From Marinomonas foliarum (GTDB taxonomy: Bacteria; Pseudomonadota; Gammaproteobacteria; Pseudomonadales; Marinomonadaceae): a DNA stretch of 64,000 nt. The DNA lies in contig NZ_QPJQ01000016.1 in the NCBI RefSeq assembly GCF_003337275.1, positions 1-64,000 of the forward strand. The letters are read 5' to 3'. Every line of letters starts with the position of its first letter. Position 1 is the stretch's first letter. Of the stretch, positions 55,171 to 64,000 are shown piece by piece. Position numbers and translations under genes: made by a program. The notes beneath the pieces are model-generated. The model was not told where the DNA came from. It ran no database searches and saw only the letters and a program-made list of their open reading frames with translations.

Positions 55171-55779
55171 ATGACGAATAAAATTAAACCAGTTTCATTT
55201 ATGCCGCGCTTTTTTGGCGCTTTTGGTCAGTTCTTTAAATACATGGGGAGCGGCGACTATGCCGCTCGCTGTCAAACAGTTGATCAAGGCGAGCCATTTG
55301 CCTTCGAAGTCGAGCCTAAAGTCATAACAGAGGAAGTGGAAGTGATTCGTGAAATCGAAGTCGCTGCACCTGTTTTGGATACGGTCAACACTGACGGAGC
55401 ACATCAGTTACTACAACTGTTGCAACAAGAAGCGCGCTTTATCGATTTCATCCAAGAAAGCATTGATGATTACAGCGATGCGGACGTGGGGGCGGCGTCT
55501 CGCCAAATTCACGCTGGTTGTTCTAAAGTATTGAAGCAACATTTTACCATCGATGTTGTGTCTCTTGATGCTGTGAACAGTGCCGCGGAAAATAGCCGTG
55601 TAGAAGTGCCATCTGGTTACGATTCCAAGCAGATCAAGTTGGAAGGTCGAGTGGAGGGTGATGGGCCATACTCTGGCACGCTGATTCATCCTGGTTGGAA
55701 AGTGACGGAAACTCGTCTGCCAAAAGTAACCAATACAGAAAGCCTAAATATTCTAGCGCCAGCTGAAATCGAGGTATAA
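55171..55779 (+). CDS. DUF2760 family protein
   Basis: This 202-residue protein contains a DUF2760 domain (about 78-200). The region HQLLQLLQQEARFIDFIQES and the later IHAGCSKVL, VPSGYDSKQIKLEG and PGWKVTETRLP segments are characteristic as I remember the family. The N-terminal part (MPRFFGAFGQFFKYMGSGDYA) may lie on the membrane or bind a partner. Function unknown. It lies 21 bp after uup and three bases before the first Hsp70 gene, and in other gammaproteobacteria DUF2760 is often found beside these Hsp70s, so it is a likely partner. Confidence 0.85.
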   Translation: MTNKIKPVSFMPRFFGAFGQFFKYMGSGDYAARCQTVDQGEPFAFEVEPKVITEEVEVIREIEVAAPVLDTVNTDGAHQLLQLLQQEARFIDFIQESIDDYSDADVGAASRQIHAGCSKVLKQHFTIDVVSLDAVNSAAENSRVEVPSGYDSKQIKLEGRVEGDGPYSGTLIHPGWKVTETRLPKVTNTESLNILAPAEIEV

Positions 55780-55782
55780 CTC

Positions 55783-57561
55783 ATGAGTCAATATTTCATC
55801 GGTATCGACCTAGGTACCACGCATTCGGCTGTCTATTTTTCGCCATCTAGTCAAACGGCAACCGAATCAGATCAAGTAGGGTGTATCCAGCAATTGGTGA
55901 TTCCGCAATTTATCGCGGCAGGTCAAGTGGATGCTCGCCCTTTACTTCCTTCTTTTGTGTATTTTCCTCACCAAGGTGAATTCTTAGAGAGCGATTTACA
56001 GCTTCCTTGGGGCAAAGCGGATTTTGTCGTCGGACAGCTGGCGCGTGAGTTAGGTGCGAAATCTTCTGGTCGATTGGTACAGAGTGCTAAAAGCTGGTTG
56101 TGTCATTCTCGCGTGAGTGCTGATGAAGCGGTATTACCGGTAGATGCGCTTGAAGAAGTAGAAAAAGTGTCTCCAGCGCAGGTGACAGAAACCTTGTTAG
56201 CGCATTTGGTTAGTGCATGGGACCATCAATTTCCTGATACGCCAATTGCCGAGCAAACTCTTGTTATTACTGTGCCTGCGTCATTTGATCCTGCTGCTCG
56301 TGCTATTACTGAGCAAGCCGCGGAAAAAGTCGGTTTGCGTGCTCGTTTGATTGAGGAGCCGTTAGCGGCATTTTATGCCTGGTTAAGTGATCAGCAAAGC
56401 TGGGCTGAAAGCCTAGATGTTAATGAGCATATTTTAGTTGTTGACGTGGGTGGAGGAACGACAGATTTGTCGTTAATCCAAGCGGTAGAGCAAGATGGGG
56501 TGCTTGGCCTAGAGCGTGTCGCTGTGGGCCGTCATATTCTTCTTGGCGGCGACAATATGGATTTGACACTGACTTACCATTTGGCTGCTCAGCTAGCGCA
56601 AAACGGCACTAATCTTGAACCTTGGCAAATTAGCGGCTTGACTCAAGCTTGCCGAGAAGCAAAAGAGCGTTTGTTAACCAATGCGGATTTAGACGACGTG
56701 AGCGTTGTTGTGCCTAGTCGTGGTCGCAGTTTGTTTAATAACAGCATCAAAGCAACCTTGACGCAGAGCGATGTTCAACAGCTTTTAATTGATGGTTTTT
56801 TTCCTAAAGTTCAGTTGGGTGAGCAAGCTCAAAAAACGGCTCGTAGTGGTTTTAGTGCGATTAACTTGGACTACGAAGGTGACCCAGCGATCACTCGTCA
56901 CATCAGCGAATTCTTGGCTCAGCATGATGTCAAACCAAGCAAGGTGTTGTTAAACGGTGGTGTGTTTAATGCCAGTGTCATTCGCAATACCCTAGAAACT
57001 CGTTTGGCTTCTATGCTTGCAGAATCATTGGGTGGCCACGAATTAACTATGTTGACGCCATCACATTTGGATCATGCGGTTGCCAAAGGTGCGACTTATT
57101 ATGCCCAAGTGCAAGCCGAAGGCGGTGTCAAAGTAAAAAGTGGTCTAGCGGCAAACTACTACATTGGTGTTGCTAGTCCAATGCCTGCGATTCCTGGAAT
57201 GGCACCACCTGTGGATGCTATTTGTGTGGCACCATTTGGGTTGGAGGAAGGTTCAGAAGAGCAAATGCTGCCCAACGAGTTTTCTCTTGTAGTTGGCGAA
57301 AGTGTGACATTCCGTTTTTTCCAATCAAAACACAGCGATGTGGAATCGGTAGGTAAAGTCATTGCGTCATTTTCTGTGCCCCAGCTAAATGAATTGAACC
57401 CTTTGTCGGTACGATTAGACGCAGGTCATTACCAAGCTGGCGATATGGTGCGAGTCTATCTGACGGCCCGTGTTACTGAGTTGGGATTGTTGCTGTTACA
57501 AGCACACGATACCCAATCGGACCTAAGTTGGACTATTGAGTTTCAAGTTAGGGAGTCTTAA
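55783..57561 (+). CDS. Divergent Hsp70-family chaperone (first of two)
   Basis: This 592-residue Hsp70-like protein has an actin-type ATPase with phosphate-1 motif FIGIDLGTTHSAV (residues about 5-16), phosphate-2 motif VVDVGGGTTDLSL with Asp221, and the adenosine motif LNGGVFN near 390. The second half (about 460-592) is mainly beta, so it could be a substrate-binding domain, but the helical lid of DnaK seems absent. Long insertions in the N-terminal half and overall sequence set it apart from DnaK and HscA. No J-domain or GrpE gene is close. It starts three bases after the DUF2760 stop. Confidence 0.88.
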   Translation: MSQYFIGIDLGTTHSAVYFSPSSQTATESDQVGCIQQLVIPQFIAAGQVDARPLLPSFVYFPHQGEFLESDLQLPWGKADFVVGQLARELGAKSSGRLVQSAKSWLCHSRVSADEAVLPVDALEEVEKVSPAQVTETLLAHLVSAWDHQFPDTPIAEQTLVITVPASFDPAARAITEQAAEKVGLRARLIEEPLAAFYAWLSDQQSWAESLDVNEHILVVDVGGGTTDLSLIQAVEQDGVLGLERVAVGRHILLGGDNMDLTLTYHLAAQLAQNGTNLEPWQISGLTQACREAKERLLTNADLDDVSVVVPSRGRSLFNNSIKATLTQSDVQQLLIDGFFPKVQLGEQAQKTARSGFSAINLDYEGDPAITRHISEFLAQHDVKPSKVLLNGGVFNASVIRNTLETRLASMLAESLGGHELTMLTPSHLDHAVAKGATYYAQVQAEGGVKVKSGLAANYYIGVASPMPAIPGMAPPVDAICVAPFGLEEGSEEQMLPNEFSLVVGESVTFRFFQSKHSDVESVGKVIASFSVPQLNELNPLSVRLDAGHYQAGDMVRVYLTARVTELGLLLLQAHDTQSDLSWTIEFQVRES

Positions 57562-57564
57562 CGT

Positions 57565-60285
57565 ATGGTAAAGATGGCTTTTCCTTCTGCTTATCGCGTA
57601 GGTATCGATTTGGGGACAACCAATTGTGTTGTCTCGTATGTTCCAGTATCGGATGATTCGAACCAAGATGTACCTGCATTATTACCTATTCCGCAAGTTA
57701 TGGCGGATGGTTCTGTGCAAGAGCTTACGCATTTGCCGAGTGCTATTTATGTTTTGGCCGCTGATGAAATTGGCAAAATCGATCCGGTTTTGCCTTGGCG
57801 CCATCATGATAAAGAGCGCATCGTAGGTGTTGGTGCGTTAGCGTTAGGCCAGCGTCGAGCTGGGCAATTGATACAAAGCGCGAAAAGTTGGTTAAGCCAT
57901 CGTCAAGTCGATCGTCGCTCGGCGATTTTGCCTTGGGCGAGCGAATTCCCTAAAAAGCTCAGCCCACTTGAGGCGAGTAAGATTCTTTTATTACATATTA
58001 AGCAGAGCTGGAATTATCGATTTTCTGATGCGCCGCTAGAGTCACAATCCATCGCGTTAACTTTGCCGGCTTCTTTTGATGAAGAGGCGCGAGCGTTAAC
58101 TTTGGAAGCGGCCAAACTAGCAGGTCTAAACGATTTGTACCTTCTGGAAGAGCCGCAAGCGGCTTGTTATCACTATATCAGTGATAACGAAAAACTCTCT
58201 GCATTAGCTGATAAAAAAATGCTTTTGGTGGTCGACATCGGCGGTGGTACTAGCGATTTTAGCCTAGTGGCGATCAAGCCTACGTCTTCAAAAACCAACA
58301 GTGTATCGCTTAAGCGTGTTGCTGTAGGTGAACATTTATTACTGGGTGGCGATAACCTAGATCAAGCCTTGGCGTTTCAGTTAGATCCAAAACAAATTTC
58401 TGCTTTATCAGCCACGCGCTTAGCGGCTTTGGTTCAGCAAACTCGTCAAGCAAAAGAAACCTTGTTAGGCGAAGACGCACCGGAATCTTTAAGTATTACC
58501 GTACTGGGTGGTGGTAGTCGTTTAATCGGTGGTTCGCAAAAATTTGATGTATCGAGAGAAGCCTTACTGGAACAAATACGCAGCGGCTTTTTTCCTTTGG
58601 TGAATAGCGATGACAAGGTGAAAAAGAGCGATTACGCCATGCATACCTTGGGCTTACCTTACGAATCTGATCCTGCTTTTACACGTCATTTAGCGGCGTT
58701 TTTGCAACAGCATAAAACTGTCATTGAAGCGGCAACTGGCTCGTCTATGCCTGATGCCGTGTTGTTTAATGGTGGCCTGTTTAATAGTCCAGTTTTGAAA
58801 ACTCGTTTATTAGAGCAGCTTAATGCTTGGTCTGCTGAGCCTATTCTCGCTTGTACTGCTGATGAACCTAACGACGCGGTAGCCAAAGGCGCGACAATGT
58901 ATCTAAACGCTTTAGCGGGTGAAAGTGCGCGCATCGAAAGTGGCGTGGCGCACAGTTTGTATTTGAAGCTTGGCGAAGATCAATTTGTTGGCATCTTGCC
59001 AAAGGGTACTCTGAAAGGCGAGACCATCCGCTTGGAACAAGAGTTCTTTGTGACTCTGGGACAGCAAGTTCAGTTCCCTTTATATCGATCAGACGATCAT
59101 ATTGATTGTGTTGTCGGTAACGTTCGCGATCAAGATGGGCTGCACTACATTTCAACCTTGATGACAGAGCTAGATGGCTCCATCGACTCCCAAGAAACCG
59201 CGGTAACGCTATCTGTGCAAATGACCGAAGTGGGTGTGTTACAAGTGGTGTTAAATGCCAATAATCAGAAAGATCAGTGGCGTTTGGATTTCTCTACCCA
59301 TGTGGTTCCCTCACAAGGCTCTGAGCAAGCTGATGAAAGTGGTTTGCTGCACGCCAATATGGGCCAAGCGGAAGAGCATCTAGCTAAATGTTTTTCCAGT
59401 GCAGGTCAAAAACAAAATCCGGACTTAGTGAAATCTCTTAAACAGGATTTAGACCAGCTTCTGGGCAATAGAGATGATTGGAATCTTGCCACGTCACGAC
59501 GTTTGGTGGATAAACTGTTAAGTGTAAAATCAGGTCGAACAAAAAGTGCTCAGCACGAGCGACAATGGTTACAGCTCATGGGCTATTGTTTACGCCCAGG
59601 TTTTGGTGCCGCGGATGATATGGCACGGGTTCAACAAGTCGTTAATACTACCAAAGCAGGCGCTCAGTTTGATACGGCACCCGTTTGGGGGCAATATTGG
59701 ACCTTGTATCGCCGTGTTGCAGGTGGCTTATCGGTGGAACAACAAACGCATTTGTTTAAGCAGTTTAGCCAATACTATTCACCAACAGGGCAGCGTTCTC
59801 GTGACAAGATGAAAGCACTGACGACTAAATCCAGCGATGATTTAATTCGTTTGGTTGGCGCGTTAGAGAGTTTGTCGAATGAAGACAAAGTCACCACGAT
59901 TGATTGGTTGCTGAAGCGTTTACAAAAGACTTCTGAGCCAGACACAGCTTGGTGGACGATAGGGCGCATCGCTTCTCGTCATCTTTTATCTGGCAAGCAA
60001 GAGCAAAGAATTGCAGAGGATAAACTCTTTCCGATTCTAGAAACGGTTCTCAAGGAAGATTGGAAGAAACGCAAGCAAGCAGGATTGGCTGCTGTTTTGA
60101 TGAGTCAAGTCAGCCTTGGTGAATCTGACAAAATGAGCGTTATGCGTAAAAAAGTCGCTAGTAAACTCAAAAAAGACAAATGCCCAACGCAATGGTTGGA
60201 GCGTTTAGAGAGCCAAATCGAGATTAACAGCGATGAACTGAACGCCTTGGTAGGTGAGAGCTTGCCAATCGGCTTACGCCTATAG
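57565..60285 (+). CDS. Divergent Hsp70-family chaperone with long helical C-terminal domain (second of two)
   Basis: This 906-residue protein has an N-terminal Hsp70 ATPase (GIDLGTTNCVVSYVP; VVDIGGGTSDFSL with Asp224; LFNGGLFN near 403). A beta-type middle (about 460-590) is followed by a helical region of about 300 residues with no DnaK counterpart, possibly DUF3731. The last third is rich in Trp, Gln and Lys (DDWNLATSRRLVDKLL, GYCLRPGFGAADDMA). The gene follows the first Hsp70 by three bases. It is much longer than DnaK (about 640). Clients and partners are unknown. Confidence 0.88.
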   Translation: MVKMAFPSAYRVGIDLGTTNCVVSYVPVSDDSNQDVPALLPIPQVMADGSVQELTHLPSAIYVLAADEIGKIDPVLPWRHHDKERIVGVGALALGQRRAGQLIQSAKSWLSHRQVDRRSAILPWASEFPKKLSPLEASKILLLHIKQSWNYRFSDAPLESQSIALTLPASFDEEARALTLEAAKLAGLNDLYLLEEPQAACYHYISDNEKLSALADKKMLLVVDIGGGTSDFSLVAIKPTSSKTNSVSLKRVAVGEHLLLGGDNLDQALAFQLDPKQISALSATRLAALVQQTRQAKETLLGEDAPESLSITVLGGGSRLIGGSQKFDVSREALLEQIRSGFFPLVNSDDKVKKSDYAMHTLGLPYESDPAFTRHLAAFLQQHKTVIEAATGSSMPDAVLFNGGLFNSPVLKTRLLEQLNAWSAEPILACTADEPNDAVAKGATMYLNALAGESARIESGVAHSLYLKLGEDQFVGILPKGTLKGETIRLEQEFFVTLGQQVQFPLYRSDDHIDCVVGNVRDQDGLHYISTLMTELDGSIDSQETAVTLSVQMTEVGVLQVVLNANNQKDQWRLDFSTHVVPSQGSEQADESGLLHANMGQAEEHLAKCFSSAGQKQNPDLVKSLKQDLDQLLGNRDDWNLATSRRLVDKLLSVKSGRTKSAQHERQWLQLMGYCLRPGFGAADDMARVQQVVNTTKAGAQFDTAPVWGQYWTLYRRVAGGLSVEQQTHLFKQFSQYYSPTGQRSRDKMKALTTKSSDDLIRLVGALESLSNEDKVTTIDWLLKRLQKTSEPDTAWWTIGRIASRHLLSGKQEQRIAEDKLFPILETVLKEDWKKRKQAGLAAVLMSQVSLGESDKMSVMRKKVASKLKKDKCPTQWLERLESQIEINSDELNALVGESLPIGLRL

Positions 60286-60325
60286 AGCGCTAATCTTCTG
60301 ACTTGTCACCAAAGTGATTTAAATA

Positions 60326-61513
60326 TTACTCGTAGTTCTTTTTTGCTTTGGTGACTTTCTCTAGGTACATTTTAGATTCCGATCTAGGGTGATCGTACCT
60401 AAGTTTCTTATAAACGTTGCTGGTAGATGTCTGATTAATTTTGTTCATCGCTCTTGTACGATCATTTGGATCAAAGGTCTTCAACACGTTGCCTGTGCCG
60501 CCGTTGTAAGCAGATATCATTGAGTATTCTTGACTGAGTTTATTGGTGACTTTTACAAGATAGCGTGTTTGTAAAAGGTGTAGGTAAGCGCTGCCAATAT
60601 CAATATTATTCTGTGGAACAAACAACACTTCTTTGGTTGGTTCCCCCGACTTTTTCTTTACTAAATTATAAACGTCTCGTCCAGCTGTCGCAGGCACTAC
60701 TTGCATCAGACCATAAGCGTTTGCAGGACTAACCGCATAAGGGTTAAAAGAGCTTTCTGTCTCTATTATGCCGTAAATAAGTGCTGGAGAGAGATTATAG
60801 CGTTTGGCGGCAGCGATCACATATTGGCTGTATTTTTCTTGTCTTAGATGCTCATGTTGTGGGACAAGATTGAATTCTACTGCATAAACAGATTTGCCAT
60901 TTGTACTAGATTTTTTCAGCTTGTTTGACACTAAATAGTCAGAATATCGCTCTGCTCGCCAGCGGTATTGAACAAGTTTACCATCGTGATCCATGACTTG
61001 TGGATACAAAAAAGGGACGCCTTCCGTATCTGGTGCATCGCTTGAAAAAATATCGGTTTTGGTTGGGTCTGCAGTAGTGAGTAGGGTGGTTGTAACAGCC
61101 TGCTTTAAGGTGTCAAGCGGTTGTTCCGTGGTTAGTGTTTCGACTCGTACAGTGCCTTTTTCAAAGTCGACAATGGTTCTTGCTTGATAATCGTTGGTGT
61201 ATTTAACGTACTTTTTCTTTTCGGGTAGCTCACTATTGCCTTTGCCCCATCGCTTATTCACTCTTTGGTCAAGCTCTGCGTATAAAGCTTTTATCGCTTC
61301 AATATCTGCTCGAATGATTTTGCTGGTTGTTTTTACCTGCTTTGCAATGATTTTTACGTCTTTAATATCGTCAGCATTTTTGATTTGAGTTGTAAGCTTA
61401 TTTACCGAATCTACAGAGTCTATGGACCAAGACATGGATTCACAGCCACTTAATGTTAGTAATAAAGGGCCAATCAATACAAATCGGGACTGGCGGACGA
61501 TACTCTTTAACAT
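60326..61513 (-). CDS. mltC: Membrane-bound lytic murein transglycosylase C
   Basis: This 395-residue lipoprotein has a lipobox LSGC after a hydrophobic signal (Cys near residue 24). An MltC-type N-terminal domain (KKKYVKYTNDYQARTIVDF) and a C-terminal SLT domain (about 235-390) follow, with catalytic Glu near 253 (IIETESSFNPYA), then AYGLMQVVPATAGRDVY and AYNGGTGNVLKTF. It cleaves peptidoglycan glycan strands to leave anhydro ends. It is a little longer than E. coli MltC (359). Convergent with the Hsp70 operon and 25 bp after ycaO. Confidence 0.94.
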   Translation of the reverse strand: MLKSIVRQSRFVLIGPLLLTLSGCESMSWSIDSVDSVNKLTTQIKNADDIKDVKIIAKQVKTTSKIIRADIEAIKALYAELDQRVNKRWGKGNSELPEKKKYVKYTNDYQARTIVDFEKGTVRVETLTTEQPLDTLKQAVTTTLLTTADPTKTDIFSSDAPDTEGVPFLYPQVMDHDGKLVQYRWRAERYSDYLVSNKLKKSSTNGKSVYAVEFNLVPQHEHLRQEKYSQYVIAAAKRYNLSPALIYGIIETESSFNPYAVSPANAYGLMQVVPATAGRDVYNLVKKKSGEPTKEVLFVPQNNIDIGSAYLHLLQTRYLVKVTNKLSQEYSMISAYNGGTGNVLKTFDPNDRTRAMNKINQTSTSNVYKKLRYDHPRSESKMYLEKVTKAKKNYE

Positions 61514-61538
61514 TAAATGGCCTCTCTTTATGTTCGTA

Positions 61539-63725
61539 TTATTTCAATGTACTTGTTTTACGCGCTTGATGAAGTTTCTTATAACTTTCAATTAAGCGCA
61601 AATGCGGTTCAATGCCTTCGAGTTGCATGCTGGTTTTGGTCAAGCCATAAAAACGTACATCGCCTGTGACAGAACCTATAACGTTATCGATAACCTCTTT
61701 ACCAAACATGCGGCTAAAGCTATGAGTAAAATCTTCTAGTTCTAATTCTTCATCTAACGTCACTTCTAACACGCAGTGCATGGCTTGATAAAATAGGCCG
61801 CGTTTTGCAGAATTGTCGTTGAACTGTAGGAACTCGCCAACTAACTCTAGTGCATCTTCATGGGCTTCAAGGGCTAAGTAGACTAGTATCTTAAGTTCTA
61901 TGATGGTTAACTGACCCCAGACAGTATTTTCATCAAATACAATCCCAATTAAAGTCGGGATGTCTGTGTAGTTATCCAGTTGGCTTTCTTCAAGGCGATT
62001 AACTAAGTCTTCTAATTGTCCATCACTTAAGGAATGAAGATTTAGAATATCTTCACGATAATCCAGTGCTTTGTTTGTGTTATCCCAAACTAAATCTTCA
62101 ACAGGGTAAACTTCTGAATAATCTGGCACCAAAATACGACAAGCAGAAGCGCCTAAATCCGTTAACTCTGCCACGTATACTTCTTTTTCTAGGCCTTCTA
62201 AGATGCCAAATAAAGCATCGGCTTCTTCTTCACTGCTGCCAGAGAAATCCCACTCACAGAAGTCATAGTCGTGCTTATCACTAAAGAAGCGCCAAGAAAT
62301 CACGCCAGTTGAGTCAATAAAGTGTTCGACAAAATTTTCTGGTTCTGTGACAGCCATGCTGTTAAAGGTAGGTTTTGGTACATCGTTTAAACCTTCGAAG
62401 CTACGGCCTTGCATTAGCTCAGTCAAACTACGCTCTAAAGCCACTTCAAAACTTGGATGAGCGCCAAAAGACGCAAACACACCGCCGGTTTTTGGGTTCA
62501 TCAAAGTGACGTTCATTACAGGGAACTGACCACCAAGAGATGCATCTTTCACTAGGATAGGAAAGCCTTGTTCTTCTAGTTCTTGGATGCCAGCAAGGAT
62601 ACTTGGGTATTTCTCCAAAATTTCCATGGGAACATCAGGTAAGACAATTTCCTCTTCAATAATTTGGCGTTTCACCGTACGCTCGACGATTTCGGATAGG
62701 CATTGTACTTGTGCTTCTTGCTGGTTATTGCCCGCACTCATACCATTGCTTAAAAACAAGTTTTCGATGAGGTTTGATGGGAAGTAAACCGTTTCTCCAT
62801 CGGATTTACGTGTGTAAGGAATTGTGCAAATACCGCGCGCTTTATTGCCAGAGTTGGTATCAATTAAATGCGAACCACGTAATTCATCGTCTGGATTATA
62901 AATTTCTAAGCAGTACTCATCCAAGATGCCTTCCGGTAAGGAATCATCCTCAGTTAACGCAAACCACTTTTCATTTGGGTAATGTACAAAGTCGCTGTTG
63001 GCGATTTCAGTTCCAAAGAACTGGTCGTTGTAGAAAAAGTTGTTGTTCAAGCGCTCGATAAATTCACCAAGGGCTGAGCATAGAGCACTTTCTTTCGATG
63101 CACCTTTACCATTGGTGAAGCACATTGGTGATGCGGCATCTCGAATATGTAGCGACCAAACGTTTGGCACTATGTTGCGCCATGATGAAATTTCAATCTT
63201 CATTCCGAGATCCGCCAACATTGTTGTCATGTTCGCGATGGTTTTTTCAAGCGGCAGGTCTTTTCCGGCAATAAAAGTGTTGGATGAACCATCTGGCTTG
63301 CCCATTAACATCGCATTGGCATCGGCGTCTAGATTCTCAACCGTTTCAATTTTGAACTCTGGTCCAGTTTGTACGACCTTTTTAACGGTACAACGATCAA
63401 TAGAGCGCAGAATACCTTGGCGGTCTTTGTCAGAAATATCGTCAGGCAACTCAACTTGAATCTGGAAGATTTGATTGTAACGATCTTCTGGATCGACAAT
63501 GTTGTTCTGGGATAAGCGAATGTTGTCTGTCGAAATGTCACGTGATTTGCAATATACCTTAACGAAATAGGCGGCACACAGCGCGGATGAAGCGAGGAAA
63601 TAATCAAATGGACTTGGTGCTGATCCATCACCTTTGTAGCGAATAGGCTGATCAGCAGTGACAGTGAAATCATCAAACTTGGCTTCTAGTCTGAGATTGT
63701 CGAGAAAATTAACTTTGATTTCCAT
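61539..63725 (-). CDS. ycaO: OsmC-YcaO fusion protein
   Basis: This 728-residue protein joins an N-terminal OsmC-like domain (about 1-140; PIRYKGDGSAPSPFDYFLASSALCAAYFVKVYC) to a YcaO domain (about 150-560) and a helical C-terminal part. YcaO enzymes use ATP to activate backbone amides. ATP-site segments are seen in SALCSALGEFIERLNNNFF and QVQCLSEIVERTVKRQI. E. coli YcaO (586 aa, without OsmC) assists RimO in methylthiolating ribosomal protein S12. OsmC folds often hold reactive cysteines for peroxide or sulfur chemistry. No precursor peptide or cyclodehydratase partner is seen nearby, so a housekeeping role fits better than a RiPP cluster. Confidence 0.92.
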   Translation of the reverse strand: MEIKVNFLDNLRLEAKFDDFTVTADQPIRYKGDGSAPSPFDYFLASSALCAAYFVKVYCKSRDISTDNIRLSQNNIVDPEDRYNQIFQIQVELPDDISDKDRQGILRSIDRCTVKKVVQTGPEFKIETVENLDADANAMLMGKPDGSSNTFIAGKDLPLEKTIANMTTMLADLGMKIEISSWRNIVPNVWSLHIRDAASPMCFTNGKGASKESALCSALGEFIERLNNNFFYNDQFFGTEIANSDFVHYPNEKWFALTEDDSLPEGILDEYCLEIYNPDDELRGSHLIDTNSGNKARGICTIPYTRKSDGETVYFPSNLIENLFLSNGMSAGNNQQEAQVQCLSEIVERTVKRQIIEEEIVLPDVPMEILEKYPSILAGIQELEEQGFPILVKDASLGGQFPVMNVTLMNPKTGGVFASFGAHPSFEVALERSLTELMQGRSFEGLNDVPKPTFNSMAVTEPENFVEHFIDSTGVISWRFFSDKHDYDFCEWDFSGSSEEEADALFGILEGLEKEVYVAELTDLGASACRILVPDYSEVYPVEDLVWDNTNKALDYREDILNLHSLSDGQLEDLVNRLEESQLDNYTDIPTLIGIVFDENTVWGQLTIIELKILVYLALEAHEDALELVGEFLQFNDNSAKRGLFYQAMHCVLEVTLDEELELEDFTHSFSRMFGKEVIDNVIGSVTGDVRFYGLTKTSMQLEGIEPHLRLIESYKKLHQARKTSTLK

Positions 63726-63934
63726 TGAAACGTATTTCCACTAAATAGGGCGTATGTGCAGGGCAGTTATCGAGCTCTAGGGTCGATAAAAAATGATAGA
63801 GAGATTATCTTCGATAAGAGGGGGGTGAGTAAAATTAAATTGGCCATTTTAAAACAAATTGCCTTCTTTTCAGTTTTAGTTTGCCCAATTGCATTATAAA
63901 ACATCATAAGAAGGCTTTATTTTGTACTTTGCGA

Positions 63935-64000
63935 TTAGCTTCTCAAGCGTCTGATGTTGATTAGAATAGGGCTTCCTGTCATGGGGTCTGGCATAAGGTC
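63935..64000 (-). CDS. Possible C-terminal end of a gene running off the right edge
   Basis: On the minus strand, a frame enters from the right edge and runs 21 residues (DLMPDPMTGSPILINIRRLRS) to a TAA at 63935. It reads like a real protein end, but no family can be recognised from so little. Between it and ycaO (63726-63934), small inverted repeats around 63767-63816 and an AT-rich stretch are seen; the latter could be a short promoter region for ycaO. Confidence 0.3.
   Translation of the reverse strand, partial: DLMPDPMTGSPILINIRRLRS

Noticed and set aside
63825-63899. 24-residue hydrophobic frame starting with GTG
   Set aside because: The ribosome site would touch the start codon, and the frame is short and unsupported by any family pattern.

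Overview
The window looks like chromosomal DNA of a marine gammaproteobacterium of the Oceanospirillales, most likely Marinomonas or a close relative. This rests on the AT-leaning base composition, the protein style (GroEL with a GGM-rich tail, FimV, CvfB) and the gene order fimV-truA-trpF-trpB-trpA-accD-folC-SPOR-cvpA-purF-metZ. The genus is an inference; no rRNA or other marker gene is present. I saw no tRNA, rRNA or CRISPR array.

Layout. 1-2.5 kb is accessory DNA: the first codons of a probable IS5-type transposase leave the left edge, next to a membrane protein that may be cut short. A toxin-antitoxin pair (Xis-like HTH antitoxin, PIN toxin) follows, bracketed by short direct, inverted and imperfect repeats. 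2.5-4.3 kb holds an SOS-controlled umuDC operon with a perfect LexA box. 4.3-15.4 kb is metabolic and efflux cargo: msrB; a divergent AraC regulator / PhyH-type oxygenase pair with a dienelactone-hydrolase-like gene; an EmrAB-type pump with a LysR gene; and an IclR-controlled galactonate module (dgoK, dgoA, SMP-30-type lactonase) with a 13+13 bp palindromic operator.

15.4-20.1 kb is a four-gene peptide/nickel-type ABC importer whose promoter carries a near-consensus Zur box, suggesting zinc-responsive uptake of a metal chelate. 20.3-25.7 kb holds a small secreted protein and a signalling pair: a 1366-residue hybrid histidine kinase overlapping a REC-GGDEF diguanylate cyclase. 25.7-36.4 kb is mostly housekeeping: leuA with a divergent Lrp-type gene, ribA, an SrmB-like helicase, DUF1415, cvfB, panE, yajQ, an alkyltransferase-like gene, fxsA and groESL.

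36.7-48.6 kb is a tightly packed run: fimV and truA, then tryptophan (trpFBA), fatty-acid (accD), folate (folC), purine (cvpA-purF) and methionine (metZ) genes, many overlapping or nearly touching. 48.7-53 kb carries an RND efflux pump and its adaptor on the minus strand. 53.2-60.3 kb is an apparent operon of uup, a DUF2760 gene and two divergent Hsp70 proteins with no J-protein or GrpE nearby; this is the least understood conserved unit here. 60.3-63.7 kb holds mltC and an OsmC-YcaO fusion on the minus strand. A possible gene tail leaves the right edge.

The strongest candidates for new biology are the Zur-boxed importer, the DUF2760/tandem Hsp70 operon, and the repeat-bounded toxin-antitoxin block.
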